A stretch of 64,000 nt of DNA, from NCBI RefSeq assembly GCF_001039355.2, contig NW_019775968.1:1222434-1286433 (forward strand), in the 5' to 3' direction. Position numbers and translations under genes: made by a program. Below, one piece after another: positions 25,010-39,100 of the stretch; position 1 is the stretch's first letter; each line of letters begins with the position of its first letter. This DNA is from Lingula anatina (Eukaryota > Brachiopoda > Lingulata > Lingulida > Lingulidae). The notes under the pieces are model-generated. The model did no database searches. It was not told where the DNA came from and saw only the letters and a program-made list of their open reading frames with translations.

Positions 25010-25392
25010 TTCACACTACAGCCATTTATCTGGATAAATGAGGATTTCTGTTTATTGGATTCTCAAAATCCAGCTACTGTGCTGGAATTGTGACTGAGGT
25101 TCGAAAAACTCACTGGAACTATCAACTGCCTTGGGTCTTATGAGTGCACAAAAGCCCTGTTGGTTAAACAATTAATATGATTGCTAAGAATGCTGGAATG
25201 TCTTTTGAGTTGCATTTGTTGTTACAAATAAAAGCAGATGGCCAATAAAAAAATACAATATGAATAGAAAAGTTAATGGTGCCATATTTTTGTACGCACA
25301 GGATTTCCTGTGTGGCATATGGGGTTGTTCAAACAGTAACCAGCACCTAGATTTTCAGCATGGGATTGGGTTTTCCTTTTGTTGTGTGGGTA
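25010..25392. mobile_element. Decayed relative of the 29379-29931 element (copy A)
   Basis: It shares ordered similarity with the young element: the TTCACACTAC terminus, AAGAATGCTGGAATGTCTT, GAGTTGCATTTG, GATTTCCTGTG and CATGGGATT occur in the same order, but many CpG-containing stretches have decayed. The right terminus is barely recognisable. Present at the same place in both duplicated blocks (also 28881-29261), so it predates the alleles. Confidence 0.7.
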
Positions 25393-25854
25393 CAGGGAAG
25401 CAAAATGAATTTTTCAGATGGTAGTATGAACAGATGGTAGTATGAACAGGGTATTAGCTTTCCAAGCAGTTAACAGTAATACAAAGCATTAGATAAATAA
25501 ATAGATATAAAGATAAAAATGATTTAATAAAATAAAAAACAGGTTTATAGAGACAATAGACTTCTTATGAAATCATTTTTGCTTCCACAATCCTCTGTTT
25601 TATAAGGACCTGTCTTAAATCTAACTGTGGTACATCCTATAACAGACTGTTAAATATCAATAAAATTTTGAAAAGAACTCAATTTCGAATTGGTTTATCT
25701 TGAAGATCTCTTCGCAGTAAAATTCTTTTCCTTTGAGGGTCACAGTGACAATATTATTTTTGATCAAGGTGACTGAATCTAGAAGTATTCAGAAGAATAT
25801 GGTATCAAGCCTCAATTATAAATGATCCCTGTGTGATACTTGTAATTATTTTAA

Positions 25855-26488
25855 GGCCTGGTCCCAGGGTGAATTAGGATGAATTTTGCACAAAATTGGT
25901 TGATAATTGCTAAACATCCACAATATTCATGATACATGATTGTATCATTTGGCCAGCATCCGCACACGTCTGTAATTATCCACAGAGGAACTTTTTTACG
26001 TTCCCAAGATTTTTGAGCTGCCCAAAATATTGGTTGCGGATGACATGCGCAATACATCCGCAAAACATACGCAATGCATAAGCAATACATATGCAATACG
26101 TGTGCTGTTTTTCACTCTAATCCGCAACTCAGGTAAATTGCGGACTAGGAGACCATGTATGGAGTACGTAAACTGTATGTAGAGTGCCCCTATCACCTCC
26201 ATATCATGAACTAAAATAATATAATGCAGATATTACAATTTGTCAGGATTTAAGCATTTCTGTTGCATCTGATTTGCGAACATCTGCAATGGAACCTGCT
26301 TTTATTTGTGATACATGTACAATACATAAATATGTTCATAATTCATACTGTTCTTATCAGCACACTATTGCGGAAAATTTGTCATTTTTGGTCAATCCTG
26401 TTGCGGATGACAATGAATGCACGAATCTCAAGAAAATTTGTATCCTCAATTCATACTTAATTCATCCTCTCATCAGTGGGAAGGGGCC
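25855..26488. mobile_element. GGCC-ended MITE with TTTAA duplication (copy A)
   Basis: 634 bp flanked by TTTAA on both sides (25850-25854, 26489-26493). The ends are imperfect inverted repeats: GGCCTGGTCCCA on the left against GGCCCCTTCCCA reversed from the right, each followed within 25 bp by AGGATGAATT. Near 26050-26100 it contains four to five copies of an 11-bp unit of the type ATACGCAATRC. Small open frames in it are not credible genes. The same element is in the other block at 30280-30913. Confidence 0.75.
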
Positions 26489-28732
26489 TTTAAAGAGGAT
26501 TCCACCTTTTCTCTAGTGCAAATTGAATAATTTCGAATAATTTTTAGGTAAACTTACCAGGGTGTTGGTAGATCCATTAAAAATGTGGGTGGTTGCTCAA
26601 CTCTGTTGCAGCAGTGAAAATCAACAGAGGTGCCTGAAGTACCAGAAGTGCCTTTTTGTACTTTGTGACATGAAGTTAGAAACATTGGAAACTGATCTTA
26701 CACAAATTTTCAAACAGCAAATTAAAAGTTTGCCACCCCATGTGAAGAGACACATGGGTGTTGAATACAGCAACAAAAAGGGCTAGAAAAGAGTTAATTA
26801 TCTCTGCACTTCTATGAAAAAAGTCAGGGATCCCGTTATCCTGCCTGTCTGTGCAACCTGTACGTCATTGTGTTAGTAATTTCTGCTACTTCCTCCTAGA
26901 CCATATAGAGTTAATAAGTTCAGACCTAGGTGATTGAAAGACCTGTAATCAGGGATATGTGTGGGTACTTTGGAATTTTAGTGCAACTGGGGTTTGGGCT
27001 GACCCTGAGGGGGTTGATTCTCAACTCACATTGTAATTTCTCATAAGTCCTCCTAGACCATTAGAATGAGGAAATTCATACTTGTTAATTGAGAGATCTA
27101 TCATCAGGAATGTACATGGGCACTTCAGAATTTTTGTGCAACATAGCCTTTGATCCTCCTTTTCTGACACCCCCATAACAATCAGGGAAAATAAATCCAG
27201 GCTTAAGCAATGCTTTTTGAAAGTTTGCCATCCCTTCCAACTCCATTCTCACCTTGACTTCCAGGTTGTCACTTTAGAATTGCATATTCTGTGATGAAAT
27301 CAACATGATGGGCTAATTTTGACATAAGTTCAGGCATATTTCAAAAACTTGCATAAAACAACAGGTTCAGTGCAAAAATAGCAGTAATGTTTACAAATTA
27401 GAGGGCAGTTATAGACTGTTCATGAAGTTAGGCAGTGCAAACATTAAGTTTGTAAAAGTGTAATTTTTTCAATGTTTGCTGAAATATGCCAATTAATGCT
27501 ATAATGGAACAATGGGGATGGCTTTTTTACTTTTTGTTAAGTGTCTGTATATTTGCTTGATTTGCTGTCTATATATATTTATATATCTTGCTAAGAATAC
27601 CGTTTGAATAAGAGGATTTCCTGCGCTATAAAATAATCATATAGTTAAAACGGAATAGACTGAACACCTATGTTCACATTACATCTTCTTAAAACCACTG
27701 CAGTGTTTTGAGAGTACAGAGCTATATGAGACGATTATGTATAGTTTATCTGAAGACTGTGCTCTCCTGTTGGAAGATGGGTATGTGGCTTATGTTTAGT
27801 TTTTATAAAAAGAGACATAATCTATGAATTGTAATGACAAAAAAGCATAGGGCTATGTTATTTTGTATCTATTGCAGTTTGATTCCACACATGTAGACAT
27901 TGCAAACCTGTCAATCCATTAGGGCAGGCATTTTGATCATTAGGATCTGAATCAAGCCAGTACTGTTAAACAATAGTAAATCATATGTTTTGCAACAAGT
28001 CATTCTCAACTCATTCATTGATACTGACATTTTTAGTGTGAACTGGCAATATCTTACATATCTGCAATAATAATGACTGGCATATCACTTCCCGTGTTCT
28101 CTCATGTCTGCACATGTGCAGTTATATTGAGCACGATCATGTTATTTTGAATAGTTGTGAACCAGTTTTGCATGGCACTGTTTCATAATTAATGTTCCTT
28201 TGAAAATTAGTTAAAAAACAAGTTATATTTTATTTTTCACATCAGTATTTACAGTAGTTAGATTTAATCTCTTCTCTGTTTCAGCTATGATATTATTGTT
28301 CACTGATTTCATAAAACAGCTCGTATTTGCAGAAAAATAACTGTCCAGTCATCTCCTTATTTGGCATACCAATAAATTTCAAATCACTATAGTTGCCTAT
28401 ATTTGTGTTCAGTTCCTTCAAAATTACCAAATTATATTGATGTGCTGTAATATATCATTGCTCATGTTCAAGAGTGATGGATTGGCCTAGAGTTCACAAT
28501 GTGTGAGGTTGTTCTCTGTTGATTTGTTCTCAGTGTATCACAAGTGTCATACAGTATGCAGATGTGTATGGCAGTATATTATAGTTATGTAAATATAGTT
28601 ATAAGTGACACATTATGTACATGCATATGGATTTATGTGCCAATGATTACCAATTTTTCAAATTTGTGAATTTTGTGAAAAAAAATCGCATGTGCCTAAA
28701 TGAAGTATTTTGGAAAAAATAGAAGAAAATCT

Positions 28733-28733
28733 N
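28733..28733. other. Single N: contig junction
   Basis: Isolated N exactly at the boundary between the two copies of the duplicated block; sequence right of it restarts at the equivalent of 24869. Confidence 0.85.
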
Positions 28734-28880
28734 ATTTTTTGTTTTCAGGGCTATTTCGCATTAATCCTTAAAGATGTAGCCATCTCAGTTATAACCTACA
28801 AAAATTCCAAAGAGCTGAAATGTAATTCCTATTTTGGCAATGAAAACAAAAATATGTAAGGGTCTATGAAGCAAGCTTAA

Positions 28881-29261
28881 TTCACACTACAGCCATTTAT
28901 CTGGATAAATGAGGATTTCTGTTTATTGGATTCTCAAAATCCAGCTACTGTGCTGGAATTGTGACTGAGGTTCGAAAAACTCACTGGAACTATCAACTGC
29001 CTTGGGTCTTATGTGTGCACAAAAGCCCTGTTGGTTAAACAATTAATATGATTGCTAAGAATGCTGGAATGTCTTTTGAGTTGCATTTGATGTTACAAAT
29101 AAAAGCAGATGGCCAAAAAAAATACAATATGAATAGAAAAGTTAATGGTGCCATATTTTTGTACGCACAGGATTTCCTGTGTGGCATATGGGGTTGTTCA
29201 AACAGTAACCAGCACCTAGATTTTCAGCATGGGATTGGGTTTTCCTTTTGTTGTGTGGGTA
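28881..29261. mobile_element. Decayed relative of the 29379-29931 element (copy B)
   Basis: Allelic counterpart of 25010-25392, lying about 120 bp upstream of the intact element. Confidence 0.65.
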
Positions 29262-29378
29262 CAGGGAAGCAAAATGAATTTTTCAGATGGTAGTATGAAC
29301 AGATGGTAGTATGAACAGGGTATTAGCTTTCCAAGCAGTTAACAGTAATACAAAGCATTAGATAAATAAATAGATATA

Positions 29379-29931
29379 TACCCCGTTCACACTATGCTCA
29401 GTTATCCGGATAAATTGCGAATTAGGTCACAATTCGAATAAATGCAGTAGTGTGAACGCAAGAGGATTTTTGTAATGCGCATTTTCAAAATCCTGCAAGC
29501 GAGGTGGATTTCTAAGCGCGATCCGGATAACTTACCGGAATCGACACCTGTACAGATCTTACTGCGCATGTGTGCTGATAAGTGCGGATATCTATGAACG
29601 CTTGTTTATTACTTTAGCGATTGCACCAAACGTATTTGGAGGTCACCACTCACTACAACATGAGGAAACAAACTTATTTTGCCACCTTATACTTCTCAAG
29701 AATGCTGGAATGTCTTCTGAGTTGCATTTGTCGTCACAAATTTTTGTTGGTATTTTAAGATTTCCTGTGCGGCGCATGCGCGAGTGTTCAAAACAGGAAG
29801 TTAAACCTGAAATTTTCAACATGGGATTCGGATTCGCTTAGCGAGTGTGAACGCAATACCGAATCGGATTCCTTACGAAAAATCCGAATTATAGAAATGC
29901 GCATTTTGGCAACTGTAGTGTGAATGGGGTA
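29379..29931. mobile_element. Insertion-polymorphic MITE, 553 bp
   Basis: Ends TACCCCGTTCACACT and, reversed, TACCCCATTCACACT. The empty site is preserved in copy A around 25507: GATATAAAG there is GATATA-element-ATAAAG here, giving a 3-bp ATA duplication. The interior is CpG-rich relative to its surroundings (many CGC, CGAT and CCGGAT words) as expected of a recent insertion. Subterminal words such as AATCCGAAT and ATCCGGATAA recur in both orientations. No transposase frame. Superfamily not assigned. Confidence 0.88.
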
Positions 29932-30279
29932 ATAAAGATAAAAATGATTTAATAAAATAAAAAACAGGTTTATAGAGACAATAGACTTCTTATGAAATCA
30001 TTTTTGCTTCCACAATCCTCTGTTTTATAAGGACCTGTCTTAAATCTAACTGTGGTACATCCTATAACAGACTGTTGAATATCAATAAAATTTTGAAAAG
30101 AACTCAATTTCGAATTGGTTTATCTTGAAGATCTCTTCGCAGTAAAATTCTTTTCCTTTGAGGGTCACAGTGACAATATTATTTTTGATCAAGGTGACTG
30201 AATCTAGAAGTATTCAGAAGAATATGGTATCAAGCCTCAATTATAAATGATCCCTGTGTGATACTTGTAATTATTTTAA

Positions 30280-30913
30280 GGCCTGGTCCCAGGGTGAATT
30301 AGGATGAATTTTGCACAAAATTGGTTGATAATTGCTAAACATCCACAATATTCATGATACATGATTGTATCATTTGGCCAGCATCCGCACACGTCTGTAA
30401 TTATCCACAGAGGAACTTTTTTACGTTCCCAAGATTTTTGAGCTGCCCAAAATATTGGTTGCGGATGACATGCGCAATACATCCGCAAAACATACGCAAT
30501 GCATAAGCAATACATATGCAATACGTGTGCTGTTTTCCACTCTAATCCGCAACTCGGGTAAATTGCGGACTAGGAGACCATGTATGGAGTACGTAAACTG
30601 TATGTAGAGTGCCCCTATCACCTCCATATCATGAACTAAAATAATATAATGCAGATATTACAATTTGTCAGGATTTAAGCATTTCTGTTGCATCTGATTT
30701 GCGAACATCTGCAATGGAACCTGCTTTTATTTGTGATACATGTACAATACATAAATATGTTCATAATTCATACTGTTCTTATCAGCACACTATTACGGAA
30801 AATTTGTCATTTTTGGTCAATCCTGTTGCGGATGACAATGAATGCACGAATCTCAAGAAAATTTGTATCCTCAATTCATACTTAATTCATCCTCTCATCA
30901 GTGGGACGGGGCC
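30280..30913. mobile_element. GGCC-ended MITE with TTTAA duplication (copy B)
   Basis: Allelic counterpart of 25855-26488, same length and same TTTAA flanks. Confidence 0.75.
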
Positions 30914-33197
30914 TTTAAAGAGGATTCCACCTTTTCTCTAGTGCAAATTGAATAATTTCGAATAATTTTTAGGTAAACTTACCAGGGTGTTGGTAGATCC
31001 ATTAAAAATGTGGGTGGTTGCTCAACTCTGTTGCAGCAGTGAAAATCAACAGAGGTGCCTGAAGTACCAGAAGTGCCTTTTTGTACTTTGTGACATGAAG
31101 TTAGAAACATTGGAAACTGATCTTACACAAATTTTCAAACAGCAAATTAAAAGTTTGCCACCCCATGTGAAGAGACACATGGGTGTTGAATACAGCAACA
31201 AAAAGGGCTAGAAGAGAGTTAATTATCTCTGCATGAAAAAAGTCAGGGATCCCGTTATCCTGCCTGTCTGTGCAACCTGTACGTCATTGTGTTAGTAATT
31301 TCTGCTACTTCCTCCTAGACCATATAGAGTTAATAAGTTCAAACCTAGGTGATTGAAAGACCTGTAATCAGGGATATGTGTGGGTACTTTGGAATTTTAG
31401 TGCAGCTGGGGTTTGGGCTGACCCTGAGGGGGTTGATTCTCAACTCACATTGTAATTTCTCATAAGTCCTCCTAGACCATTAGAATGAGGAAATTCATAC
31501 TTGTTAATTGAGAGATCTATCATCAGGAATGTACATGGGCACTTCCGAATTTTTGTGCAACATAGCCTTTGATCCTCCTTTTCTGACACCCCCATAACAA
31601 TCAGGGAAAATAAACCCAGGCTTAAGCAATGCTTTTTGAAAGTTTGCCATCCCTTCCAACTCCATTCTCACCTTGACTTCCAGGTTGTCACTTAAGAATT
31701 GCAGATTCTGTGAAGAAATCAACATGATGGGCTAATTTTGACATAAGTTCAGGCATATTTCAAAAACTTGCATAAAACAACATGTTCAGTGCAAAAATAG
31801 CAGTAATGTTTACAAATTAGAGGGCAGTTATAGACTGTTCATGAAGTTAGGCAGTGCAAACATTAAGTTTGTAAAAGTGTAATTTTTTCAATGTTTGCTG
31901 AAATATGCCAATTAATGCTAAAATGGAACAATGGGGATGGCTTTTTTACTTTTTGTTAAGTGTCTGTATATTTGCTTGATTTGCTGTCTATATATATTTA
32001 TATATCTTGCTAAGAATACCGTTTGAATAAGAGGATTTCCTGCGCTATAAAATAATCATATAGTTAAAACGGAATAGACTGAACACCTATGTTCACATTA
32101 CATCTTCTTAAAACCACTGCAGTGTTTTGAGAGTACAGAGCTATATGAGACGATTATGTATAGTTTATCTGAAGACTGTGCTCTCCTGTTGGAAGATGGG
32201 TATGTGGCTTATGTTTAGTTTTTATAAAAAGAGACATAATCTATGAATTGTAATGACAAAAAAGCATAGGGCTATGTAATTTTGTATCTATTGCAGTTTG
32301 ATTCCACACATGTAGACATTGCAAACCTGTCAATCCATTAGGGCAGGCATTTTGATCATTAGAATCTGAATCAAGCCAGTACTGTTAAACAACAGTAAAT
32401 CATATGTTTTGCAACAAGTCATTCTCAACTCATTCATTGATAGTGACATTTTTAGTGTGAACTGGCAATATTTTACATATCTGCAATAATAATGACTGGC
32501 ATATTACTTCCCGTGTTCTCTCATGTCTGCACATGTGCAGTTATATTGAGCACGATCATGTTATTTTGAATAGTTGTGAACCAGTTTTGCATGGCACCGT
32601 TTCATAATTAATGTTCCTTTGAAAATTAGTTAAAAAAACAAGTTATATTTTATTTTTCACATCAGTATTTACAGTAGTTAGATTTAATCTCTTCTCTGTT
32701 TCAGCTATGATATTATTGTTCACTGATTTCATAAAACAGCTCGTATTTGCAGAAAAATAACTGTCCAGTCATCTCCTTATTTGGCATACCAATAAATTTC
32801 AAATCACTATAGTTGCCTATATTTGTGTTCAGTTCCTTCAAAATTACCAAATTATATTGATGTGCTGTAATATATCATTGCTCATGTTCAAGAGTGATGG
32901 ATTGGCCTAGAGTTCACATTGTGTGAGGTTGTTCTCTGTTGATTTGTTCTCAGTGTATCACAAGTGTCATACAGTATGCAGATGTGTATGGCAGTATATT
33001 ATAGTTATGTAAATACAGTTATAAGTGACACATTATGTACATGCATATGGATTTATGTGCCAATGATTACCAATTTTTCAAATTAATTATTTGTGAATTT
33101 TGTGAAAAAAAAAATCGCATGTGCCTAAATGAAGTATTTTGGAAAAAATAAAAGAAAATGTATTTTATTTATTTATTTTCTTAGAAACCCACAAAAC

Positions 33198-36100
33198 ATG
33201 TCTGGATGGGTTGGAGGACCCCCAGGAGCGTAAGTGTTGTCATAATTGTATTCATATTTATTTTGGTTTTTTATCCAGTAAATAGAAACAAAGAATAAAG
33301 GAGTATTTTTTTAGAACTAGTCATGGAGAATGGCAATTTGACACATTGCATGTTATATACATGTATGGTTTTCGCATATGTCTATTTATATTGGATACAA
33401 ACTGATCTTCAAACTGAATATTGTAAAACATAGTCTCATTAACAAGACTTTCTCTAAAGATAATTTTGAATGAAACCATTTCAAAATTAATGATTAGCAA
33501 CCATTTTTATATTTTGAAGGGTACTGGATGAAGATGACCGTGCCTCTCCCAGTGGGACCCGCCAACTTAAGTTGGAAAAACAGGTCAGTGCTTTGAACAC
33601 ACTTACAGTTTTGTGAAAAAGGAGGGGGGTGGAGATCTGTCATCCTTGACAAATACCTTTTTTCTAAAACTTGTAAGTGATAAAAAACCTATTATTTTAC
33701 TTGTGATGGAAGTCTAGGGATAGCCAGTCACTGCTCTAAGTGCTCAAGGCAGCAGTTATAATTATGAGGTTGGGGAAATAATTGGACCAGAATATGATCT
33801 GCCTCTTCTTTTGTGAAATAAACCACCTATATAAGCTTAATCATTGCTCATGTATCAGCAACTTGTGCTTTGTAAGATGCACTACACAGTACTACAGCAT
33901 ATTAACAATCTGTTAGAAATGTCATGTCCATAATATTGATGGATTCCATGGTATATAAACCTCAACTTCAGATTCTAACAGACTCTTGTGAACCTGCTTT
34001 GAACCTCTGACCATCACCATTGTTTTTTCCACAAGTTTACTGAACCAGTATTCATTTTATCATTTAAAATCCAGGCAACAATGCATATAAGTATGGTATG
34101 GCTCATGTTGGTACACTGCACCAAAAAGTCTAAATATTGATGAGCATTTTTATGGCCAGTCTCAATGAGAATTTCTCTTATTTACATACTCTGGTATTTA
34201 AGTACATCCATCTACATACATGTTTGAATAAGTCAGATATTTTAAAATATGTTATTATATGCAGTTCTACATGAAATTTGAAGTGACATTCCTAGGTGGC
34301 ATTTAAGAAACATACAGGTGAATTACTATCTGCATGTTGTTGACAACTTCATAAATAGATGGCATTTACAATAAGTTTTAAAGGTCCTGTTGCTGACAAT
34401 TGGGAACAGTTGATACATGGGCCTACATTGGATACATTCATGGTCAAAGTCTATATAAATGGGCAAATTTTGTAGAAATCTGTAAGCCCATCTGCTTTGT
34501 GCCCATTGTGCAATGAAGCCCAGGGTATACCATATAGAAAATCAATGGAAACAATATTCCTATTTGATACATATAAGCTTTAAGTGAACAACAGATGTTG
34601 ATTCCTATTTGTTTGATGTTTGAACCAGATAACAGCCATCTAATACAGATATCTTCTAATGTACTTTATCCAACCTGTTTGTTTATCTCATATAAGAGCA
34701 TGACTAGGGTTATATCAGTCCACTTAATTAGAACATATATTCTGATTTTCATGTTGTTTATGACAAGTAACATGTCTTACCAAGGTTATGTTTTCAGTCT
34801 TGGATGTTGATAAGAACAGAATAGAATGTATTTCAGTTTGTGGATTACAAATAATGATTTCAGTTAATTACCTAACCAGAATAATTTCACCTTTTTTTCT
34901 ACAGAGGCGAATTTTAGATGAACAGAAAAAGAAAAAGCGCATGCAACAAGGTATACTGCAACCTAATGAGGAGCGTCCTCGCTCTGGCAGAAGGGGTAGG
35001 GATGATGCTAGTAAACCTCTTATGAAAGGTCCAACCAACAAGGAGCAACAAAAACAGTATCACCAGCATGGTGAGTTTTTTTTTTACTCTCATTTTTGTG
35101 TTGTTTGTTGTTTGGCAATGGTATGGCATTATAAGCTTTTCAAAAGTTCCAAGGCTTTATCTGCTTACTGAAATATGGAGAAACCATATGAGAAGGGATT
35201 ATCAAGATTTAATTAAACAGATCAGTTAGGCTTTGTTGCATGATAGGCATTACGTCACGCAAGAACATGTCTCTTCAAGTGCAATAAACAATGGAGGCAC
35301 ATTTACTTATAGTGCATGCATGTTAATATAAATTTTTAATTTACCAAGTTAAAACAAATATTTTTTAATGTACAAAAATCAAATTTTTATTGAGCTTTGG
35401 AGTTTTTTCCAAGATAAAAACTTTGTTAATGCAAGTAAACCTCTACTCTTGTTTTGTTAATTTTTTCGTTCATCTCTATTTTTTTTTCTGGTTGATACTT
35501 GTTAAGTAACTATGCCAAAAAATCATATTTATAGCATCTGAAGGTAAAACTACCAGATTTAGCAGTACCTGCTATTAAAACCCTAAGATGTCACAGAGGA
35601 TATTGTTTTTAAAAATTCTAAGATTTATTTCTGATGAGCAGTGGGCTTCAAGCATGAGTGAAACAATCATATTACACTCCTGAGTAATGAATCAGTTATG
35701 CCTTAGGGAATTTCCATTGGGATTATTGTAAAGAGAATAGCTTACATTAGACTGATTTTTCCATTATAATGATGAATGTTGATACTGCAACTTATCCTTT
35801 ATGTATTGGGACATCCTGGCGGAGGCATCTGGATTGGTTTTACATGAAGGTTTGAGCTTCAATTGCTGAAGTTATTGATTGGATTTGCAATCAAAAATTG
35901 GATATGGTTGTTTGCAAAATTGTTTGGGGTTCTTTTGGTTGTTTTTTATTTCCTATTTTTACATGTATGATAACTGTCTAAAACCATTGTTTCTTATTTC
36001 TTTATCATGGATGCCATAATTTTTGTACTGTGCATACTGTATTATGCGCATTTTATGGGGAGAAAAATGTAAACAAAAGGCACCAACACCATTTTGACAG

Positions 36101-39100
36101 AAGCATGTGTGATATGTCTTTTGTCTTGGCATTTTTAGAGTTGGTGATAAACATTGAGAGACACCTTTGTTATTTGCACAGTAGAACATATTTTTGTCTT
36201 AAGATGTCTAAAAAATAATTAATGTTGATTTTGTTTTTTGTATAATTTCATCATATTTAACAGTACTTTGTCATGTCAGTGAAAGTTAACGTAAGCATGC
36301 ATGTTTGCCTGTTGTTTATGATGATTTACCAGGAGCCACATGGTCATTAATGTATGGTAATGACTGCATATACCCAATGTTATTTACAAAGTTCTTTTTC
36401 GATATTATGCTCCTTTCACAGGAGAAAAAGATACTCAACGGCTCTCAGGTAATACCACACTCTGCATAATCACTAGTAGTTTGGGAAAGTCCACTGCATG
36501 TAGTATAGTGGTGTAGATCACAAAGACGACTAGTCCCTAATTATACTTGGTCTATCACACTGCATGAATCTGACTTCTGCTATAATTTTAGCTGGAAGTA
36601 GATTATTTATGCAGACACATGTTGGTTTTTGCTTTTTTTTTTTTTTTTTTTTTTNNNNNNNNNNNNNNNNNNNNNNNNNNNNNNNNNNNNNNNNNNNNNN
36701 NNNNNNNNNNNNNNNNNNNNNTATAATTTTTTGATAACCCACTCCTGGTATTGGCATTAATACTGCTGATGATTTTTTTCTCATCTATTTGTTAAGTTTT
36801 CCTACTCAGACTCAGCCAAATTTGTATCTTTAATTATTTTGTGTAATGTCTGTAGATATGTCAGCTTTGCTGTTTTCTTAGAATGTGCAAATAGTGCATC
36901 ATAGTTTATTCTTTTCTTCACCTTTGCAATCTAGAATATTCCATAATTCAATTTCTAAGATAAGTCATCACATGTAAATACAAATTTTTACCATCACCTA
37001 ACCAACATACCAAGTATAAGGTGAGAAGTAAAGAGGATTTGGTCACTTTGGTAAGAAATATATTTGTCTTTTTTGTGTGAGAAAGATGGTGTCACTAATA
37101 TTTCATTTATGTACCTGGAGAAATCATAAGAACTTAGGAGCAGATTAAGGTTTATGTAACTTAATGGAAAGACAAAATTTCATCTGGAAATCTTGTCAGT
37201 TGTGGCCATGTTCATGACAATATGGGACAGTGCATTGCTTTTTAGAGTGAGAAACTTTTCTGTTGTCTTTTCTAATTTTAATTTACACAGTCTGGTAGAT
37301 GAATAAAGCACAGGACATCACTATTCCTATTTCTGTTAAACTCACTTATCAAGGTAACTTAAGGTTTGTCCTTCAGCCTTTGATATTTTCTTCTGTTAGA
37401 CCAACTTTCATCTGCACAAGCAGAGAATCCACAAAAATCCCCGAATCTCAATTTATGGAACCCAATAATGGGTAAGTCAAAAGAGAGGGGCAGTTAGTGC
37501 TATCTGTGCCATTGTATATAACAATAACAGTTCATGTTCATTAAATTACTAAATTCTACTAAAACCCATTATCAATATACTGACCAAATAGATTCTTTTT
37601 ACACATTTATTCATTGACAATGATAATGATGATAAAACACATTTGCCATGTGGATCATTTCACCTCATTCTTATTGATCTTATTAAGTTCAGACCTGTTA
37701 GAAAGCTTCTTCATTTTTCTACTTTGAGGTATATGAAAGGAATGTAGATGTGTTTGCATAGGAAATTAAGAAGACTTATCAGTGAAGTTTGATACCAAAA
37801 TCTAATGAATACGTTTTCCATTTGGCATGTTTTTTAACACAGTGTAAATGTGTCAGTATAATTCATGTTCATCTGTTGCTGTTATTTAACTTAAAGTAGA
37901 ATGTTTATAGTGATAACAAGATGAGAAAAAAATACCCCTTTCTAGTATTGACCATTGTTATATTAGTAATTAATTGATTTGCAAGTTCTTTACCGTGAGG
38001 CTTTCTAATCATGTAAAAGCATTGAAACAACTTTTCTTCGCATTAAAATGACAGCTGAAGACAAAGCTTGAAGCCTTATTCAATAGTAATGATACCAATT
38101 TATGTTCTTTTGTTTGTTCCTTTTTCACACTGTTTTTGCAATAATTCAATAATAATGATACCATTTTATGTTCTTTTGTTTTTTTCTTTTTTCACACTGT
38201 TTTTGCAATAACCTGTTATAATAATGTATTATGGTATTATTCCCTTTAAAAACTGGTTATTAGAAAACAGCTTGTAAAGAAATAAACAGCTGTTACAGTA
38301 TTGCTGAAAGCTGCCTTTTGTTTTATATAATTTTTTGTCAATTTTTTCTCCTTTTTTATGGTTTAGTTGTTATTTTTCGATTTCCATCAAAAAACTTATT
38401 AGATTCAAGAATGGATTCATATTATATTTACATTTTTTTTAAGTGTGTGAAATACATCTCTAGGTTCTCACAGAACTTTGAAATTTTGATGCCAAGCTCT
38501 GACATAGGGTATTTTGCTTCCTAAGGATGACTGTAAGGTGTGTTTTTGTGACAAATGATGATTTCTTTCAGCTTATGATGGGCCAGGCCAGGCCTATGAC
38601 AAGTCCAAGAATACAGTTCAGGTGTTACAGGTGACATCAGGATCCTCGAAAGACTTCAGCAGTAGCAGTGGGGAGGAGGATGACATACCAAACATCAAAA
38701 TGACGTCCAAAGGTACTAATTTCTTACACATAATATTACGTGATAGTAAAAAGTTATTTTTTCAGAAATAAAAGTAGATACTGCCATCTTTGCCACTGTA
38801 CCTTTGTTGGATTTAAGTTGCTGAACCATATCAGATTTTCCTTTTTGTATTCAAAGATTTTTGCTTGTGAACTACCCCATCTTCCCATTATTTTGATGCC
38901 TTATCACAAATTTTTTTCTGCCCAACCAAATTTCAAAAATTTATTTTGACACACAGACTCCACAGAAAAACTGAGCTCTAAAAAGATCCCTACCATGATG
39001 ACAGCAGAGGCAGATGACAATGTGGAGGACAGTGATGAAGATCCTGAGAGCACAGTGGAACCTGGACCTGTCACCCCAACACATGGAAGAATACCCCGAC

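Larger units (their letters stand above)
24869..28732. repeat. 3.9-kb duplicated block, copy A
   Basis: Nearly identical to 28734-33149 apart from SNPs, small indels and one 553-bp transposon present only in the other copy. It ends exactly at the single N at 28733. No gene is visible inside; it holds one decayed and one intact inverted-repeat element. Best read as one allele of the region upstream of the tubby gene. Confidence 0.88.
28734..33149. repeat. Duplicated block, copy B (probable second allele)
   Basis: Matches 24869-28732 throughout but contains an extra 553-bp element at 29379-29931. It continues without interruption into the first visible tubby coding exon, so this copy is physically linked to that gene. 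Confidence 0.88.

Noticed and set aside
25095-25112. GGTTCGAAAAAC resembling a tRNA/SINE B box
   Set aside because: No matching A box or cloverleaf around it; it lies in the decayed MITE.
25851-26786. Several 65-82-codon frames, repeated at 30276-31211
   Set aside because: They lie in the TTTAA-flanked MITE and its flank and repeat only because the whole block is present twice; no splice signals or recognisable protein.
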